DNA from: Limonium bicolor
Taxonomy: Eukaryota > Streptophyta > Magnoliopsida > Caryophyllales > Plumbaginaceae
Direction of reading: 5' to 3'
Assembly (NCBI GenBank): GCA_023374045.1
Contig: CM041779.1
Coordinates: 299,222,167-299,286,166, forward strand
DNA: 64,000 nt
Of the stretch, positions 1 to 12,602 are shown piece after piece; the first letter of the stretch is position 1; every line of letters starts with the position of its first letter. The notes beneath the pieces are model-generated. The model made no database searches and had not been told where the DNA came from. It saw nothing but the letters and a program-made list of their open reading frames with translations. A program made the translations under genes and the position numbers.

Positions 1-2412
1 TAAACTTACCCAAACTTTGCCAATTCTTCACCAAACTTCTCCTAAGGCCTTTAATGTGTTCTAACATCATTTGGCACTTTAACAACCTTAAGATATCCTT
101 AAACACTCACAAAACTCTTTTTCAATTCCTTAAACCTTTACTTATATCTTCACAAAATTCCTAACACTTACAATGTTTTCTCCTTATTATTCTAGGTGGC
201 ATTTCACCTATAATGACCACAAGACCAAGGTGTTTCCTCTATACCTTAACATCATCTCTCAACTTCTTTTCTTACTAACTAAATCTTCTCTTTCACAACT
301 CCTTAAATTCCTTTCTCAAAACCTTATCTATACCTTATTCCCACCTTGCACATCACATAACCTAAACCTTAGACAAACTTCTCCAAGACTTTAATACATT
401 CACAAACACAATTGAATTCCTAGAACTTCCAAGATAATACCTAAATCCTTATAGCACCCTAGAACACCTAATGCATGTGTTCTTTCTTAGTGAAGCATGT
501 ATCCATTCCTAACAATTCCTAGTTCACCAAGTTCATTTAAGACACTTAGATCTTACCATTTTCCCAAATTTGGCCATAGCTTTCTTGTATATACTCACAT
601 CCAACCACTTAGGTTTTCACCTTACTTCATTAAAGAACACCTAAATCCATCAAACACATTTTTACACACAAGGCTTCACACATTTAGCACTACATCACCA
701 TATAGTGCATAACTTAAATTGCTTGGCACTTAGGCCCTTAAATGCATGGCTCTTAGGCCCTTAAATTGCATAATCCTTAAACACTGAATTTCCCACATAA
801 ATAATGCCTTTGACCTGCAAATACATACACCAATACATATGTCCTTTTACTAATCTCCTTGAGAACACTTTACTAAGTCATTCACCATTTGCTCTTTAGG
901 TAGTTTAACAAGCATTATAAGCTCATTTCTCCTAAGGCTTTAAACAACATTAGGTTAGTATATTTACCTCTTCCCAAGCAAACTTCTTTCTTGTTTCCTT
1001 ATAAAACCGGTGTGGTATTTGATACCTTGTCAACTAATAAACAATGTATAATCATTAAAATGAGTATACAAGCTTAATGCTTCATCTCATTGTAAACCCT
1101 AGGTTTACATATATTATCTTAAGGTATTAAGATGATTGTTTTACCTTGGAATGGAAAGAGAGCTTGAATATATATCAAGAGAGGACTCCACCAAGTCCTT
1201 GAAAGATTCAAATGGAGCTAGAACAAGGCAACAATGAGCACCATTAATGGTGAATTTTCGGACAACACAAAGCATGAAGGAAACTTGGTTTTTCTTTGAG
1301 TTTCCTTACCTTGAAGCAAAGGAGAGCAATAATGTGTAGAAATACAAGCTCAAGCTCCATCAATGGTGATTCTCCATGGCACCAAAATTGAGCTCTTGAA
1401 GATTTGAAAAGGTAGAAGTGTAGAGCTTGACCTAACTAAGACAAATATGGTCTTAGAATTTGATTTGGAGCATGGAGTTGGATTTGGCAAGGAAATGAAG
1501 ATGGAGAAGAGAGGTACTATTGCAAACCGTAAATGGAGAATGAAGAAGAGATAGAAGAGAGCTTGGGACCGTGTGAAATGGAGAAAGAAATGAGAGAATG
1601 AAGAAATGAGTTTGCTTTGTTAGTTTTAGATATTTAAGTAAAGTAAATAGTGTTTTACTTTATCAATTTCTATCTTATCATTTTACAAAGGGATGACTCA
1701 TTCCCTTATGAGGAAACCGGCCCCAAATAGTAGCAAGGGGGTATTTTAGACTTATTAGTCAATTTTTCTCACTTATAACATATGTTACAAACTAGTTATA
1801 AAAACACTATTCACCAAAAACAAGGCACATAGAAGTGAAATTTTTGATTTCCCATTGATATAGCCACCCAAATGTGATACTATAGTACATGTTAATTAAA
1901 GAGTAATGATGGACATTTAGCCATTCAAAGCTCATTTACAAGACAATTTTTCAAAAACGTGCTTTAAGACTCCTTAAAGCACATTTTGCGTTTTAACTTG
2001 TTTTCAAGCTTGGTTTTCTTTGGTAATTGATTTAATATGTTCCTTAACATATAAATAAGGCATAGGTATGACCATTAGGCCTTATACACATTTATCCCAA
2101 GCTTAGAGCACATTTAGCCCATATTGACCTTAAGGTATTATTTGTGTTTGTTTGGTTCATTGTCTACCAAAGTTTCCTAAGGACTTAATTAGCCTTATAA
2201 GATCATAATTGAACATTATCAAGTCTTGGTAGGCTCTTTGGGTCCTAGCCAAGCTCACTTCAAGCTTAGAGCATGTTTTTGCTCAAACCGTTGTCTTAGT
2301 GTTTATTGTGTTACCATGGTTTAAATGGTTCATTTATGTTTCTAAGGCACTTTTTAGCCTTTAAATACCATAGTTTAACATTTACACAACATACCAAGGT
2401 TGGGGTATTTCA
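1..2412 (-). mobile_element. Partial LTR (5' end) of a Ty3-gypsy-like element, continues off the window
   Basis: Read on the minus strand, this stretch begins at 2412 with TGAAATACCCC, the same start as the Tekay-type LTRs elsewhere in the window (7533 minus, 44615 plus). The sequence just right of it is a Tekay LTR broken at a point where intact copies read gggaatta-ggattt; here gggaatta runs straight into TGAAATACCCC. This is what insertion of a second LTR element into an older LTR would give. No PBS or coding domain is visible, so the body should lie left of the window. No credible gene is present; short open frames here are chance. Family assignment rests only on the LTR start. Confidence 0.55.
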
Positions 2413-5400
2413 TAATTCCCACAATCACTCATACTCTTCGTGGCCACCTGTATAACAATACATACTTGCAAGATAAAACCAAGTAGCCCACCCCGGGAGG
2501 TGAGTCAGTTCCCTGGAATGGAACTGGTACAACTCTCCAAAAAGAAGTTTTAAAACAACTCTTAAATAAACAATAACTTGAAGAAATGCTTAAAACAAAA
2601 ATAGAATAACAACACTCCAAAAACCAAGTCAAGGTAACAAGTCAAGGATAGAGAAATAACAAGAAGGTAAAGTTAGCCAATTGATAAAATTGAAACCACA
2701 CCATGAGTTAGTGAAATCATTGTTGTTTAATTCAGTTCCAGTTAGGATTAGAAGACTCATGTAGTCACAAGACTAGGAATGAAATGAAGAAAGCAATCAA
2801 GAACCAACAACTCAAGAGTGGAATGAAACAATGGAAAAGAGATGGCTCACTGCCAATTACGTCCCTTTTGGGACAGGGGATATACAACCCTCGCTGTTAA
2901 CTACGTCCGATAGGACAGGGGATATACAGCCCCTCGCTGTTTACAAACGTCGATTGGACAGGGGATATACAGCCCCTCGCTGTTTACAACGTCCGATTGG
3001 ACAGGGGATATACAACCCTCGTGTTTATCGTGAAGATGTGCGAAATCACAACAAAGACTCAGGTTCATGGTTAAAACGATATCCGATGCGAAAGAAGAAT
3101 ACCAAGATTGACATTTCCTAATTCCCACTAGATTATTAACGTACAGGCAATACCAAAACACTCAGTCCTCAGAGTGCAGAGGCGTAAACCCTCAACAGTC
3201 AAATTACTGATGCAACCAGAAAGAGGAACCAATGATATGTGAGTTGTACATTAAAGGCTAGTTATCACATCAAGCGAGTTAGTCACCACAACAGTTTCCT
3301 TTCGAGATTCATTCAAGCTCGTAGGTGTTTCTCAAAACATTCCATAAAGTTTGTCACCAAAAGTATCTGAGTAAGAGAAATCGTACCTGGTTAATGCTGT
3401 AGCAGTCCTAGTAGACTCGTGCAAACATTCAACACACTCTGAGGAATATTAAAGGTAGTATATCATCAATAACTTGTAGCCTAAGTTAAACTTAAATAAA
3501 TTCCTCACTCTTATTTCTAAGTCTCAATTGTCTTTTAAGCCCTCACTTAAATGTTATGTATAACCTTTGATTTATCTTAGAATGTTTATAGCTCAAGGTT
3601 GTAAGACCAAGGAATATATTTTATTAACACTTGTTAATTGTTCCACTCTTATCCACTTTACTAGTACTCAGCCTTAATTCTCACATTCAAGTGTTTTTAG
3701 ACCCTTATATCATAAGTGCATTTTATATTATTCATTTAATCTTAGAATCTCAATAATAATCCTTAAGTTCAATACATTTATTCTTACTTCAGGATAAACA
3801 ACGCACTATGACCTACAATGGGTTTATCTTAGAATACTATACTATTACTTCACGATGTAACGATTATGTATTTTATCAATATCTACTAGATAATTCATTA
3901 TGATTAAGTTTTCCCCTTAACTTAAGTAAGATCTACATCCTGTATATTGGAATCATAGTGTTATAGATGCATTTTAGTATAACTTAATTGAGCTACTTCT
4001 CAATTATCATATCCTTAGTTCAGAATGACATTTTATCACAACTGTCTAATAATCTTGTCATAGGATGTTAAATTACTTTCAATCTTGAAATAACTATATT
4101 ATAATTTACTTAGACTTATCGAACTCTTACATTTAGTATTCAGAAAGTATATTATTTGCTTTCATTAACTATATAATAAAGTGTTTTAAGATAACCTTTT
4201 ACGTATCCTTACTTACATTTAATTCCCTAACTGTCTTATTTTTACACACATTCCCTCTATAGACTATGTATAATCCTTTTACACTAAATTTTAATAAACT
4301 TATGTCTTAAATACATTTTTCATATTGTTTATAAAACCTAAAGTTTCAAAGGAATAACTTAATAAATTAATCTCCTTTATTATGTTTTAGGATGAACATT
4401 ATATCTTAACATAAGGTAAAATTTTATCTAAGAATTAAATCCTCATTCATAAGTGAAATTGTCAATTATTTAATAAGATAATCTATTCTGAAAAATTCTC
4501 ATTTAAAAATAACATATTAATATTTCTAGTGCCGTAAAGTATATCAATATAATACCTTATGTACTTAGTTCCACCTCATTAAAGGTTCAAGGTTGTAAAT
4601 ATCTAGTTTCTATTTACAAACCTTTTTTTAAGTTTTAACTACTAAATACATCACTTAATTATAAACTCACATTCTGAATATTGGTAATAAGCGTATTTAA
4701 TATAGCTTCTCCAGTTTTAAGAAACTCAAGGATTATTATTTAGATTAATTCCTAATCTTAGTTTAATATAGTTTTATATCCTAATCCTTTTAATGATCTT
4801 ATCTTGAAACATTAAGTTATTATTCAATATTATAAATGTTATGAAAGGATTAAATCTAGGCTTATTAATCCACTTCACAATTAGATGTAAAAGTTTTTAT
4901 TTATTTTATTATTAATTATATAATAAGATTTATTCGTTTAACATCTTATGTAATCTAATTACAAATTTTCCTAATTCTTAACTTATTAATTACAACCGAA
5001 TTATAGATTTACATTATGGTCGTTGACTCATAATATACATGTATTTTAATACGGTTTATATAAATCTTAGAAATTCAAAGGTAACTCTTTAAGCTTAATT
5101 TCATAATCATAATTTAATACTACTCTTATAATACTCTATTAATAGTATCACGTATAGATTTAGTTTAACTTCGCAATTCCCTCATATTCTATTTTCCATA
5201 AGGTATTTTATTCCTCTTGTTTATTCTTTCGTTATCTATATATTAAGATTTATTTAAGACATTCTTTACATAACTTTACTATACTTAATTACTCCTACTA
5301 ACGTATATACATATCTTCATCCAATATGTGGTTTATAATATAAAGTATTTCCCTTTGTTACAATTCAGTATATTACTTCTATAGTATAAAGTTAACATAA

Positions 5401-7533
5401 AGTAGGTTAATTAAATTCCTTGATTTAACCTAAGAATATTTTATTTCTTTTATTTCTTTACTTCGCTTAAAAGATTATACTTAAAATATTTATTAACATT
5501 CTGTATTAAATGTTAGTTTATTCTTTTATGTTATTCCAACCTATAAAGTTCATTAATCAACTATACTTTAAAAACCGTAGATTATAACATATCTTATGAA
5601 AAACATAATTACAATTTTTAGACCTATTCCCTCTTGTCTAAAAATTCTCAAATTTAATATATAAAACTATGATATTTTAGACATATTATAAAATTTTTAT
5701 TTCCTAAAAATTGCTTTATTAAATACCTAAGTTGATTCTTACAAGGCCATAACTTATAAAAAACTTAACTTACGTTTTATAACTCCAAATTTATATTAAT
5801 TTATATCAAAACGAAATATACTCTATAATTCACACTTGTATAAAATATCATTTCAAAATTCATTCGGGAAGATCATTAAATTAGTCAAACAAGGTTCAAC
5901 CTTACCTAGATTCATTATTTCATGTGCAGTCCAAGATGCCAACTTCGCAGATCTGGTTCTCACAACCTAAAGAGATTAAATCCAAGGTTTTTATCAATTT
6001 TAAAAGAGGAATCATAGCTCTACACATGGGTTAAAGAATCATTGAAAACGGAGCACTGTGGAGAAAGTTATAGACTCTTCAAGATTCGAGTTTACCACTG
6101 AAATTCTGGGTTGCTATTGCGTTATGACCGAGTTGCCTACTTCGGATGCTTAATGCTCCCAAATGAGGATGATTCAGCTTTAGCTGCCTTAAGAAAAGTT
6201 GAAGAAGAGTTAAAGAGCTTTCCAACAAGGTATGGTTCATTAACTTTCGTTCAAGGATGAGAAAGTTATGATAGGGACAAAAATCGGATTTACCATATGT
6301 TTCTGAAAATTCTGGGCAGAACTGAATCAGGTGACGAACTTTAGACGCGTTTCTGTACCAATTGGTTGTGATTCAGCCTTTGATGTCTAAATACAAGTTG
6401 AAGAGGAATCCATGATCTTTAAAACGAGCTATGGAACAACGAATTTGGATCCCGAACAAGAGAGTTATAGATCTCACAAGATCTGGGTTTACCTAGTCGA
6501 TTTTCTGGAAAAATCTGGGCAAGAACACGACCTGATCGAGGCAGCTACTTTAGACGCCTTAATCTTTCAAACTATTGAGAACTAGCTCGAGGTTCCTTCA
6601 TAAGATTTGTATAGCAATTTAGGTTCTTCAAAACGAGGTATGGTACGTGAATTTTCATTCACAAACGAAGAAGATACAATTGAGCAAAGTTTACCTCATC
6701 AACTGGAATTTCCAGATTTCTGGGTTGCAGTATCTCGGGTAGGCAACTTTCGATTGAATTTGTGACGGATTTGTGAAGATTTAGGTTGAGTGTGAATAAT
6801 GGTTAGAAAGAAGAATGATAGGAGAATCGAATGCAAAAGACGGCATCCAAAACGGTGGAGTAATGGCTGAGTTATAAGTGTCTAAAGATTGACCCTTACC
6901 ATACCAAAACTGACGAGAAAACTTAACGTTTCAGTGGTATTTTCAAGTGACTGGGCGCGGCACGTGTCCTGAGGCGCGCGGCTGAGTCAGCCAGCCTTTG
7001 ACACGTCAGTGACCTCCAAAATTTTGGCTCTAAACTTCAAATTATCATAACTTTGGCTAGGATGATCCGTTTTTAACGTTCTTTTTATCAATCTTCTTGG
7101 TTTTCCATAAGCTTTTTATTGATATAGGTTTCAAGGGCTGGTTTGACCATTCTACAAAAGTCAACCCTAGCAAGGCTTTAGAAGCTTTAAGGTTTCAATG
7201 ATTTTACTTTGACTTTTAAGACTCAAATCAATGTTCCAAATATTTTTAAAATCTTTATAATATAATTGGAGTGTCTTGAAAATTTTCCAAGATTTATTGA
7301 CTTATAAATCATATTATTAAATTTATAATACTATGTAATAATATATAGTAATCTAATATTTAATAGTATTCTTTAGGATTAAATAGAAGAAATTCCCTAA
7401 TTTAATTTTCATAATTCCATATAATAATTTAATATTCATAATTCCATACAATAATTTAATATTTAATAGTATTATTTATGGTTTAATAAAAGAAATCCCC
7501 TATATTAATTTAAATTAATTTAGGGGTATTTCA
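2413..7533 (-). mobile_element. Tekay-type LTR copy, minus strand, interrupted at its 3' end
   Basis: Reverse-complement relative of the LTRs at 27934-31825 and 44615-48505. Shared landmarks in order: LTR start TGAAATACCCC at 7533, the block around 6810-6890 matching about 28450-28530, the AT-rich centre, the hairpin tandem repeat at 2860-3030, and the LTR end block around 2420-2540 (matching 31500-31620). The last roughly 190 bp of the LTR are missing because another element begins at 2412. The copy is about 1.2 kb longer than the 3.9-kb LTRs; the excess appears to lie in the AT-rich part around 3450-5400. No PBS follows, so this is a lone or truncated LTR. No gene is visible inside. Confidence 0.75.
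2860..3030 (-). repeat. About 42-bp tandem repeat with internal hairpin, four units
   Basis: Four imperfect units each contain a gggacaggggatatacag...cccctcgctgtt core. Each unit holds its own inverted repeat (aggggatataca against tgtatatcccct in the opposite-strand copies). The same array has three units at 31041-31171 and 47721-47851, so it is part of the LTR and changes copy number between family members. Confidence 0.85.
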
Positions 7534-8630
7534 AGTTCAGACCCTCTAAAAAGGAGTCTAGTCCTTCTAAAGGGGGACAAATATACCAAAATGACAAAAA
7601 TGGAAAGGCAAATGAGGAAAGATTTGAACCTTAGAAAGGGGAGTTCAAACCCTCAAAAGAGGAGTCCAGTCTCTCGAGAGGGGGATGGATATGCCAAAAT
7701 GACACAGACAGAAAATGGAAATTAGTAGTTTCAGGATTCGAACCCTCGAAAGAGAAATGCAGACCCTCGAAAGGGGGGAAGAAACTGCCAAAATGATATA
7801 TTCCAAGCGTAAAGGAAGTACGGAGTTTGACTTCCGAAAGTTGATACAGACAAATCATAAACACGCTGATGCGTGTGATGCTAGCATGATAATGCACTAG
7901 ATTTGTGCATATGAGATGTTATAATCCACCCCAATATGAGAAATGAACGTGTTCCTCCTAGTGGATAAAGGAGTTATAATATCGTAAAGGTGGGAGATGG
8001 TAAAGCCTTGAAAAAGGAGCTATGAATTTTGGTGGAAGACCTTTGAAAAAGATGTATAACCCTTGGAAAATGGAGCTTTAAACTTTCAAAAGAAAGTTAA
8101 CGATAAATAGTACACCATGTTAAATTATGTGTATCCCTTGAAAAAGGATCTAAACTCTCGAAAAGAGCATAATATGAACATGTAAATTCCTGGGAATTGA
8201 TATTCGAAGAAAATCATTCCTTATCTTTTTATATGATGGTGACTTGGGAGAACCATCTACATCATAATCGAATGGTATCAAGTCACAGCTCATAAAATTA
8301 TATATATCGATATATCAAATGAGCCAAGGGTAAGACATAAGCCTTTAAGAGGGCATATATGTGGGTATTAAGTTTAAATACTTGAGAGTGCATTATTTGT
8401 CTGCACTAGGCTCATATATATGAGTTTTGTAAAGTCATGTTGATAATATATGACTAGTAAAAGGATAACCCTCTTATGCGAATATCAAATAGACCTTGGG
8501 AGCAAATTGCATCACACAAATTTATCATCCTTTATATGATAGAAAAAAATGTGTAAGGCTCGGGTTAAAAATCCACTATATATGTTATACTTGTGAATGA
8601 TTTAATGGTGATATAATACTTACCATCTAG
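7534..8630. other. No recognisable gene; decayed sequence with short purine-rich repeats
   Basis: About 1.1 kb left of the Athila-like insertion. A short motif, roughly ccctcgaaagagg or ccttgaaaaagga, recurs at about 7540-7560, 7640-7680, 7740-7775, 8010-8070 and 8130-8165. The sequence is contiguous, across the insertion at 8636-16376, with the Copia remnant on the far side, so it may be part of that dead element, but no Copia domain can be read here. Confidence 0.4.
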
Positions 8631-8880
8631 TAAGGTGATAAGTGTCCAAATGAGCATGTTTTATAGGTGTATTTCATATATAATATTAGCACTTTTCTTG
8701 CTCATTTCTCCACTTCGGTTAGTTTTCCTCTAGTTTATGTTTTATATCTCACAAATTTATTGTTTAAACATGAGGAAAACCAAGCTGGGAGCAAAGTAGA
8801 CGAAGACGAACGCATAGGCACAAACGGCTCGAAAAACGGAGTCCAAACGAAGAATCTAGAGCCGGTCAAGTTTTGTCCGC

Positions 8881-9240
8881 ATTTGTGACGTCGTGAGTGT
8901 CCGCATAGAACCACGACGTCACAAGCGAGGACAGCCATGCGGACAAGATATGGAGCGCAGACTCCATTTGTGACGTCGTGAGTGTCCGCATAGAACCACG
9001 ACGTCACAAGCGAGGACAGCCATGCGGACAAGATATGGAGCGCGGACTCCATTTGTGACGTCGTGAGTGTCCGCATAGAACCACGACGTCACAAGCGAGG
9101 ACAGCCATGCGGACAAATTGAGAGCGCGCCTAACTCTCTTGTCCGCCCAGAACCATGAGGACACAAGCGAGGACACTCATGCGGACAAGACTAGGACACG
9201 GACTCCATTTGTGTCCTCATGAGTGTCCGCCTAAAACAAC
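8881..9240 (+). repeat. 85-bp tandem repeat rich in GACGTC and GTCCGC, with a divergent tail
   Basis: Units start at 8881, 8966 and 9051 (period 85), followed by a diverged fourth part. Each unit contains tgacgtcgtgag...accacgacgtcaca, an inverted pair around GACGTC, plus GTCCGC/GCGGAC pairs. It is a GC-rich, hairpin-prone island in an AT-rich LTR, upstream of the TATA box. Confidence 0.9.
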
Positions 9241-9444
9241 GCGGACAGCCACGCGGACGTGACTAAAAATCACGCGCGAGTTTTCTTCTTCGCCCGTCGA
9301 CTTCTTCGCCCGTCGACTTGCTTCTGCCATATCCATCTACTCCGCACCGCCTACCTTAATTCCCTCACACGTCTTCAGCTCTGTCCCCTACAATTAATGA
9401 GCAATCAATGCTCTTCCACTCCAGATCTGCCTCTTCACTTCCTC

Positions 9445-9452
9445 TATATAAA
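9445..9452 (+). promoter_or_regulatory. TATA box of the 5' LTR
   Basis: TATATAAA in the context cctctatataaacaca, downstream of the 85-bp array; the same site is at 15473-15480 in the 3' LTR. Placement is typical for an LTR promoter. The transcription start itself is not visible. Confidence 0.6.
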
Positions 9453-10363
9453 CACACTGCACCTTCAACCAAATACATACGTTCGACCCCCAAAACTCAA
9501 CACTCCAAATCTCTCATTCCATTTACAGAAATCTTACGTACGCTCTCCACTCTTCGTTCTCTTCATTTCTCCATTCACCATCCACACCTCCGTATTATTA
9601 TTACGTCCAACCTCTGTCTGACTTATTACCAGTTAATATGTCAGGCTAAGGAGGATTTACTCCGGGTGAAGGTTTAATTATGTATTTGTATTAATTATGC
9701 AATATTTCTACCGGTTAAAATAAATTCAGTTTGTTACGATTAAAGTTTTGTCTCTCTCCCTTTTTAATAAATTTCATCGATTTATTAAAAAGCCTTAATA
9801 AATCTGTTTCTAATCTGATCGGTGACAAACAGATAGGTTAATTAAGCCGTAAAACTATAGGAACTTATTTTCATCGGATAAGTTAGTACAAGTTGCAAGA
9901 ATAAAATTCCTCACACTCCTCTGCCCGTTTACACGCATTTTGCTTGAGTTTTCATCGGACCTTGCATTTTCAGGTAAACGAGTTCTTATGAGTTTTCATC
10001 AGACCTTAAGATAATAACAGGAATCTTGCCAAATTATTTTATTAAACTTGTAGAGATAGCACAATTAATCAGATCATATTAACCTGAACCCGGAGTTCCA
10101 TTTAATTCATCTTCACTCAGTTTTTCTTATCTGTTATTTACTTTTCAAAAAAAACAAGTCAATTAACTACCCCCCTTTTGTGACACGCTTAGGTACTATA
10201 TAATTCACCTTAGTCCCACGGTTCGATATCCGGTCGCTTACACTTTACTATACTACAACGACCGGGATTTGTTTGCAGCCCGACGTTTAATTTGAGTTTT
10301 AATTTCTTTTCTTTTATTTTAATTTCACCAGTTCTAACCACTCAGATATACACGTCTGCAAAA

Positions 10364-10380
10364 TGGCGCCGTTGCCGGGG
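10364..10380 (+). other. Primer-binding site (tRNA-Asp type)
   Basis: TGGCGCCGTTGCCGGGG lies three bases after the LTR end. It is complementary to the 3' end of plant tRNA-Asp including CCA, the primer of Athila/Calypso elements. Confidence 0.9.
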
Positions 10381-10776
10381 ACTTGATTTATTCTAGTCCC
10401 TAAGCCCCGGATAATTCACCTGTTATATTATAATAATCTGTTAATATTAATTGGATACCTGACTTTGGACATCTGACTACGGACATCTGACTTCTGACAT
10501 CTAATTACTAACTCTTTATATTATTGTCATTTAATTTCCATTGTCCTTAACATTTAATTTCCATTGTCCTTCAATTTCCAGTATACTAACTTATAATTTC
10601 CAGTATACTAACTACTAACTTTAATTTTCTGTCATTACTTTCCATTGTCATTTCAATTTTCTGTCATTTCTTTCCATTGTCCCTAACTACTAACTTAAAA
10701 TTTTTGTCAACTAATTCCTAACATTTTTATTTATTCTAACACATAACGAGTTTCTTTTCTCTGTTTTGAGTGGTGA
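10381..10776 (+). other. Untranslated leader between PBS and gag
   Basis: AT-rich leader with short direct repeats (atttccattgtcctt and tttccagtatactaac, each about twice). No gene. Confidence 0.6.
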
Positions 10777-12602
10777 ATGCCTTTTACCAGGTCACACAGC
10801 TACCCAGAAAATATTAATAATCACACGGTTGGTTACAATCCAGAGATCAAGAGAACCCTTCTGCGCACTCTAAGGCAGAAACGAACTCAACAAAACATTA
10901 CCACCACAGTGATAGAATCTGACCCGGAAGCTGACATGGCATCTACACCAGCGACAGTTCGAAACATCAACAGGCCGTCTAACCAAGGACAACAGCCTGC
11001 TATCATCCTTCCTCACCTTAGCCCATCCCAATATGATGAGTGGCAGAAGCTGAAGCCATATCATCAAATCAAATGTGTAAAGGAGCTGGGCATGTTTGAT
11101 GGTTCCAGTCCAGACGAAGCCCTGTTACATGTTACAAAATTCTTGCAACATGCCAATAGTCTTACTGCAACCGACGCAGTACTCCAGTACGTAAGATTGT
11201 CATTATTCCCTCACAGCCTGACGGGAAGTGCGAGCAAGTGGTATCATAGCCTGACACCAAGTACCATTGGTACTTGGGATGACATGGCCACCAAGTTCTA
11301 TGACAAATTCCTACCCCCGAGCTGAACATTGGAAATGATTGCTGAAATATACAATTTTAAGCAACCATGGTCGGAGAATATTTGTGAAACTTGGGATCGT
11401 TTCAAAGGACTACTACTTACTTGTCCTCACCATGGTCTGACGAAAGAACAAGTGTCACAACTGTTCTACAAAGGCTTGATCGGTCCGTGCAGAACAATGG
11501 TACTGTCCTCGTTAGGGGTCGATATTCTGAAAAGCCAGGAGCACAATTTCTGAATAGCATGGAGTCTCTCTGTGAAGAAATCAGAGACTGGGCCTCCGGT
11601 GGATCAAGGAGCGGTACTCCAGGTTTATATCATGTTGGGAAAGTGATAACAAGTTTGACCTGCTGATGAAAAGCCATGAGCAACTCATGGAGCAATGCTC
11701 AGCAGGCAACAAAAGTAAGTACTCTGCAGAAAGTGGTTGAGCATGACTATGAATTCCTACCCCCCGCAAGCTAAGTCGATGGTTTCCCGATCATCTACAA
11801 TCCCTCCAGGCTATGCTCCTCTGTCCCAATCATCTCCAGCTATCTCTTGTACACAATGTGGTGGACCTCATGACTATGAACAATGCCCCCTACAAGAATT
11901 AAAAGCAGCAGAGGAGGCAAACTATCTCACCAACAATTCAGGATACAGACAACCTTGGCAACGTAACATGCAATCCAACCTTCGCTACTCAAACACCGAA
12001 AATATCCAAAACCCACATACACTTCAAACATCCCAAAATTACAGACCTCAGTCCAATTTTCAAGGAGGCCAGAGGCAGTATCAGCAACAACCTTACGAAA
12101 TGATGCTTCTTCGAGTCGACAAACTCCACCTCCTTCGAATCCTGAGTCTCGAATGTCTCAAATGCAAGAGATGTTTAAGGCAATGATGGGTAAGTCCAGA
12201 GATACGCAAGAAGAGGTCGCAGCCCTGCGCAAAGACCAAACAGCCTTGCAGTCTCAGATTCAACAACTCCTTACCCAACAAAGGCCACCTGGTAAATTTC
12301 CCTCGCAAACCAATCCAAATCCAAAAGTATGCAAGTGCAATTTACTAGTGGAAGCCCATCACATTAGCTCAAAGGAGCAACAACCCGAGAGTGAAATGGT
12401 CCCTGAAGTGGAGCAGCAGGCCGAGGAAGAATACCTCGACATGAACCAACTGAAGCTCTATGCCAAATTAGTTGCAATAAACGAAATGATGGAAGGTCCA
12501 CTAGACCTTACATCACAGCAACCGGAGAACAAACTGGTTCATATGGGACGACTTACCTGGGGATTTGAGTTACTCTTTACCACCACCCCCGTTCGAAAAT
12601 GA
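10777..12602 (+). pseudogene. gag: Athila-type gag, broken by a stop and frameshifts
   Basis: Structural (capsid/nucleocapsid) protein of the element. The first 182 codons carry a retrotransposon gag domain: GMFDGSSPDEALLHV, LFPHSLTGSASKWYHSL and the following WDDMATKF region fit the Athila gag pattern. A TGA at 11323-11325 interrupts the frame, which then continues as EIYNFKQ...FKGLLLTCPHHGL. Frameshifts follow at about 11550 and 11700-11740. A zinc-knuckle-like CTQCGGPHDYEQC starts near 11848, and a coiled-coil-prone stretch with KFPSQTNPNPK, a usual Athila gag C-terminal motif, lies about 12150-12330. The end runs, after a shift near 12535, towards the next ORF. It is not translatable as one protein now. 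Confidence 0.85.

Larger units (their letters stand above)
8636..10360 (+). repeat. 5' LTR of the Athila-like element
   Basis: It starts TGATAAGTG and ends CTGCA. It contains an 85-bp tandem array (8881-9240) and a TATA box (9445-9452), so it is the likely promoter. The final part, shared with the solo LTR at 37873 and the LTRs at 56312 and 62213, includes CGACCGGGATTTG followed by TTGCAGCCCGACG. Confidence 0.92.

Noticed and set aside
173..712. Two short plus-strand open frames
   Set aside because: Low-complexity, AT-rich, inside the inferred LTR; no domain and no conserved start context.
2860..3030. CRISPR array
   Set aside because: Repeats are contiguous without unique spacers, in an LTR, in a plant genome. 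The same holds for all other tandem arrays here.
2831..3161. Open frames with repeated GDIQP-like peptides on both strands
   Set aside because: They simply translate the 42-bp hairpin tandem repeat.
8735..9176. Minus-strand frames with repeated ADTHDVTNGV peptide
   Set aside because: Produced by the 85-bp array (period 85 gives shifting frames); a mirrored set exists in the 3' LTR at 14794-15209.
9259..9677. Plus-strand frames of 89-120 codons in the LTR
   Set aside because: They overlap the LTR promoter and leader; their 3' LTR copies at 15252-15700 have indels that break the frame.
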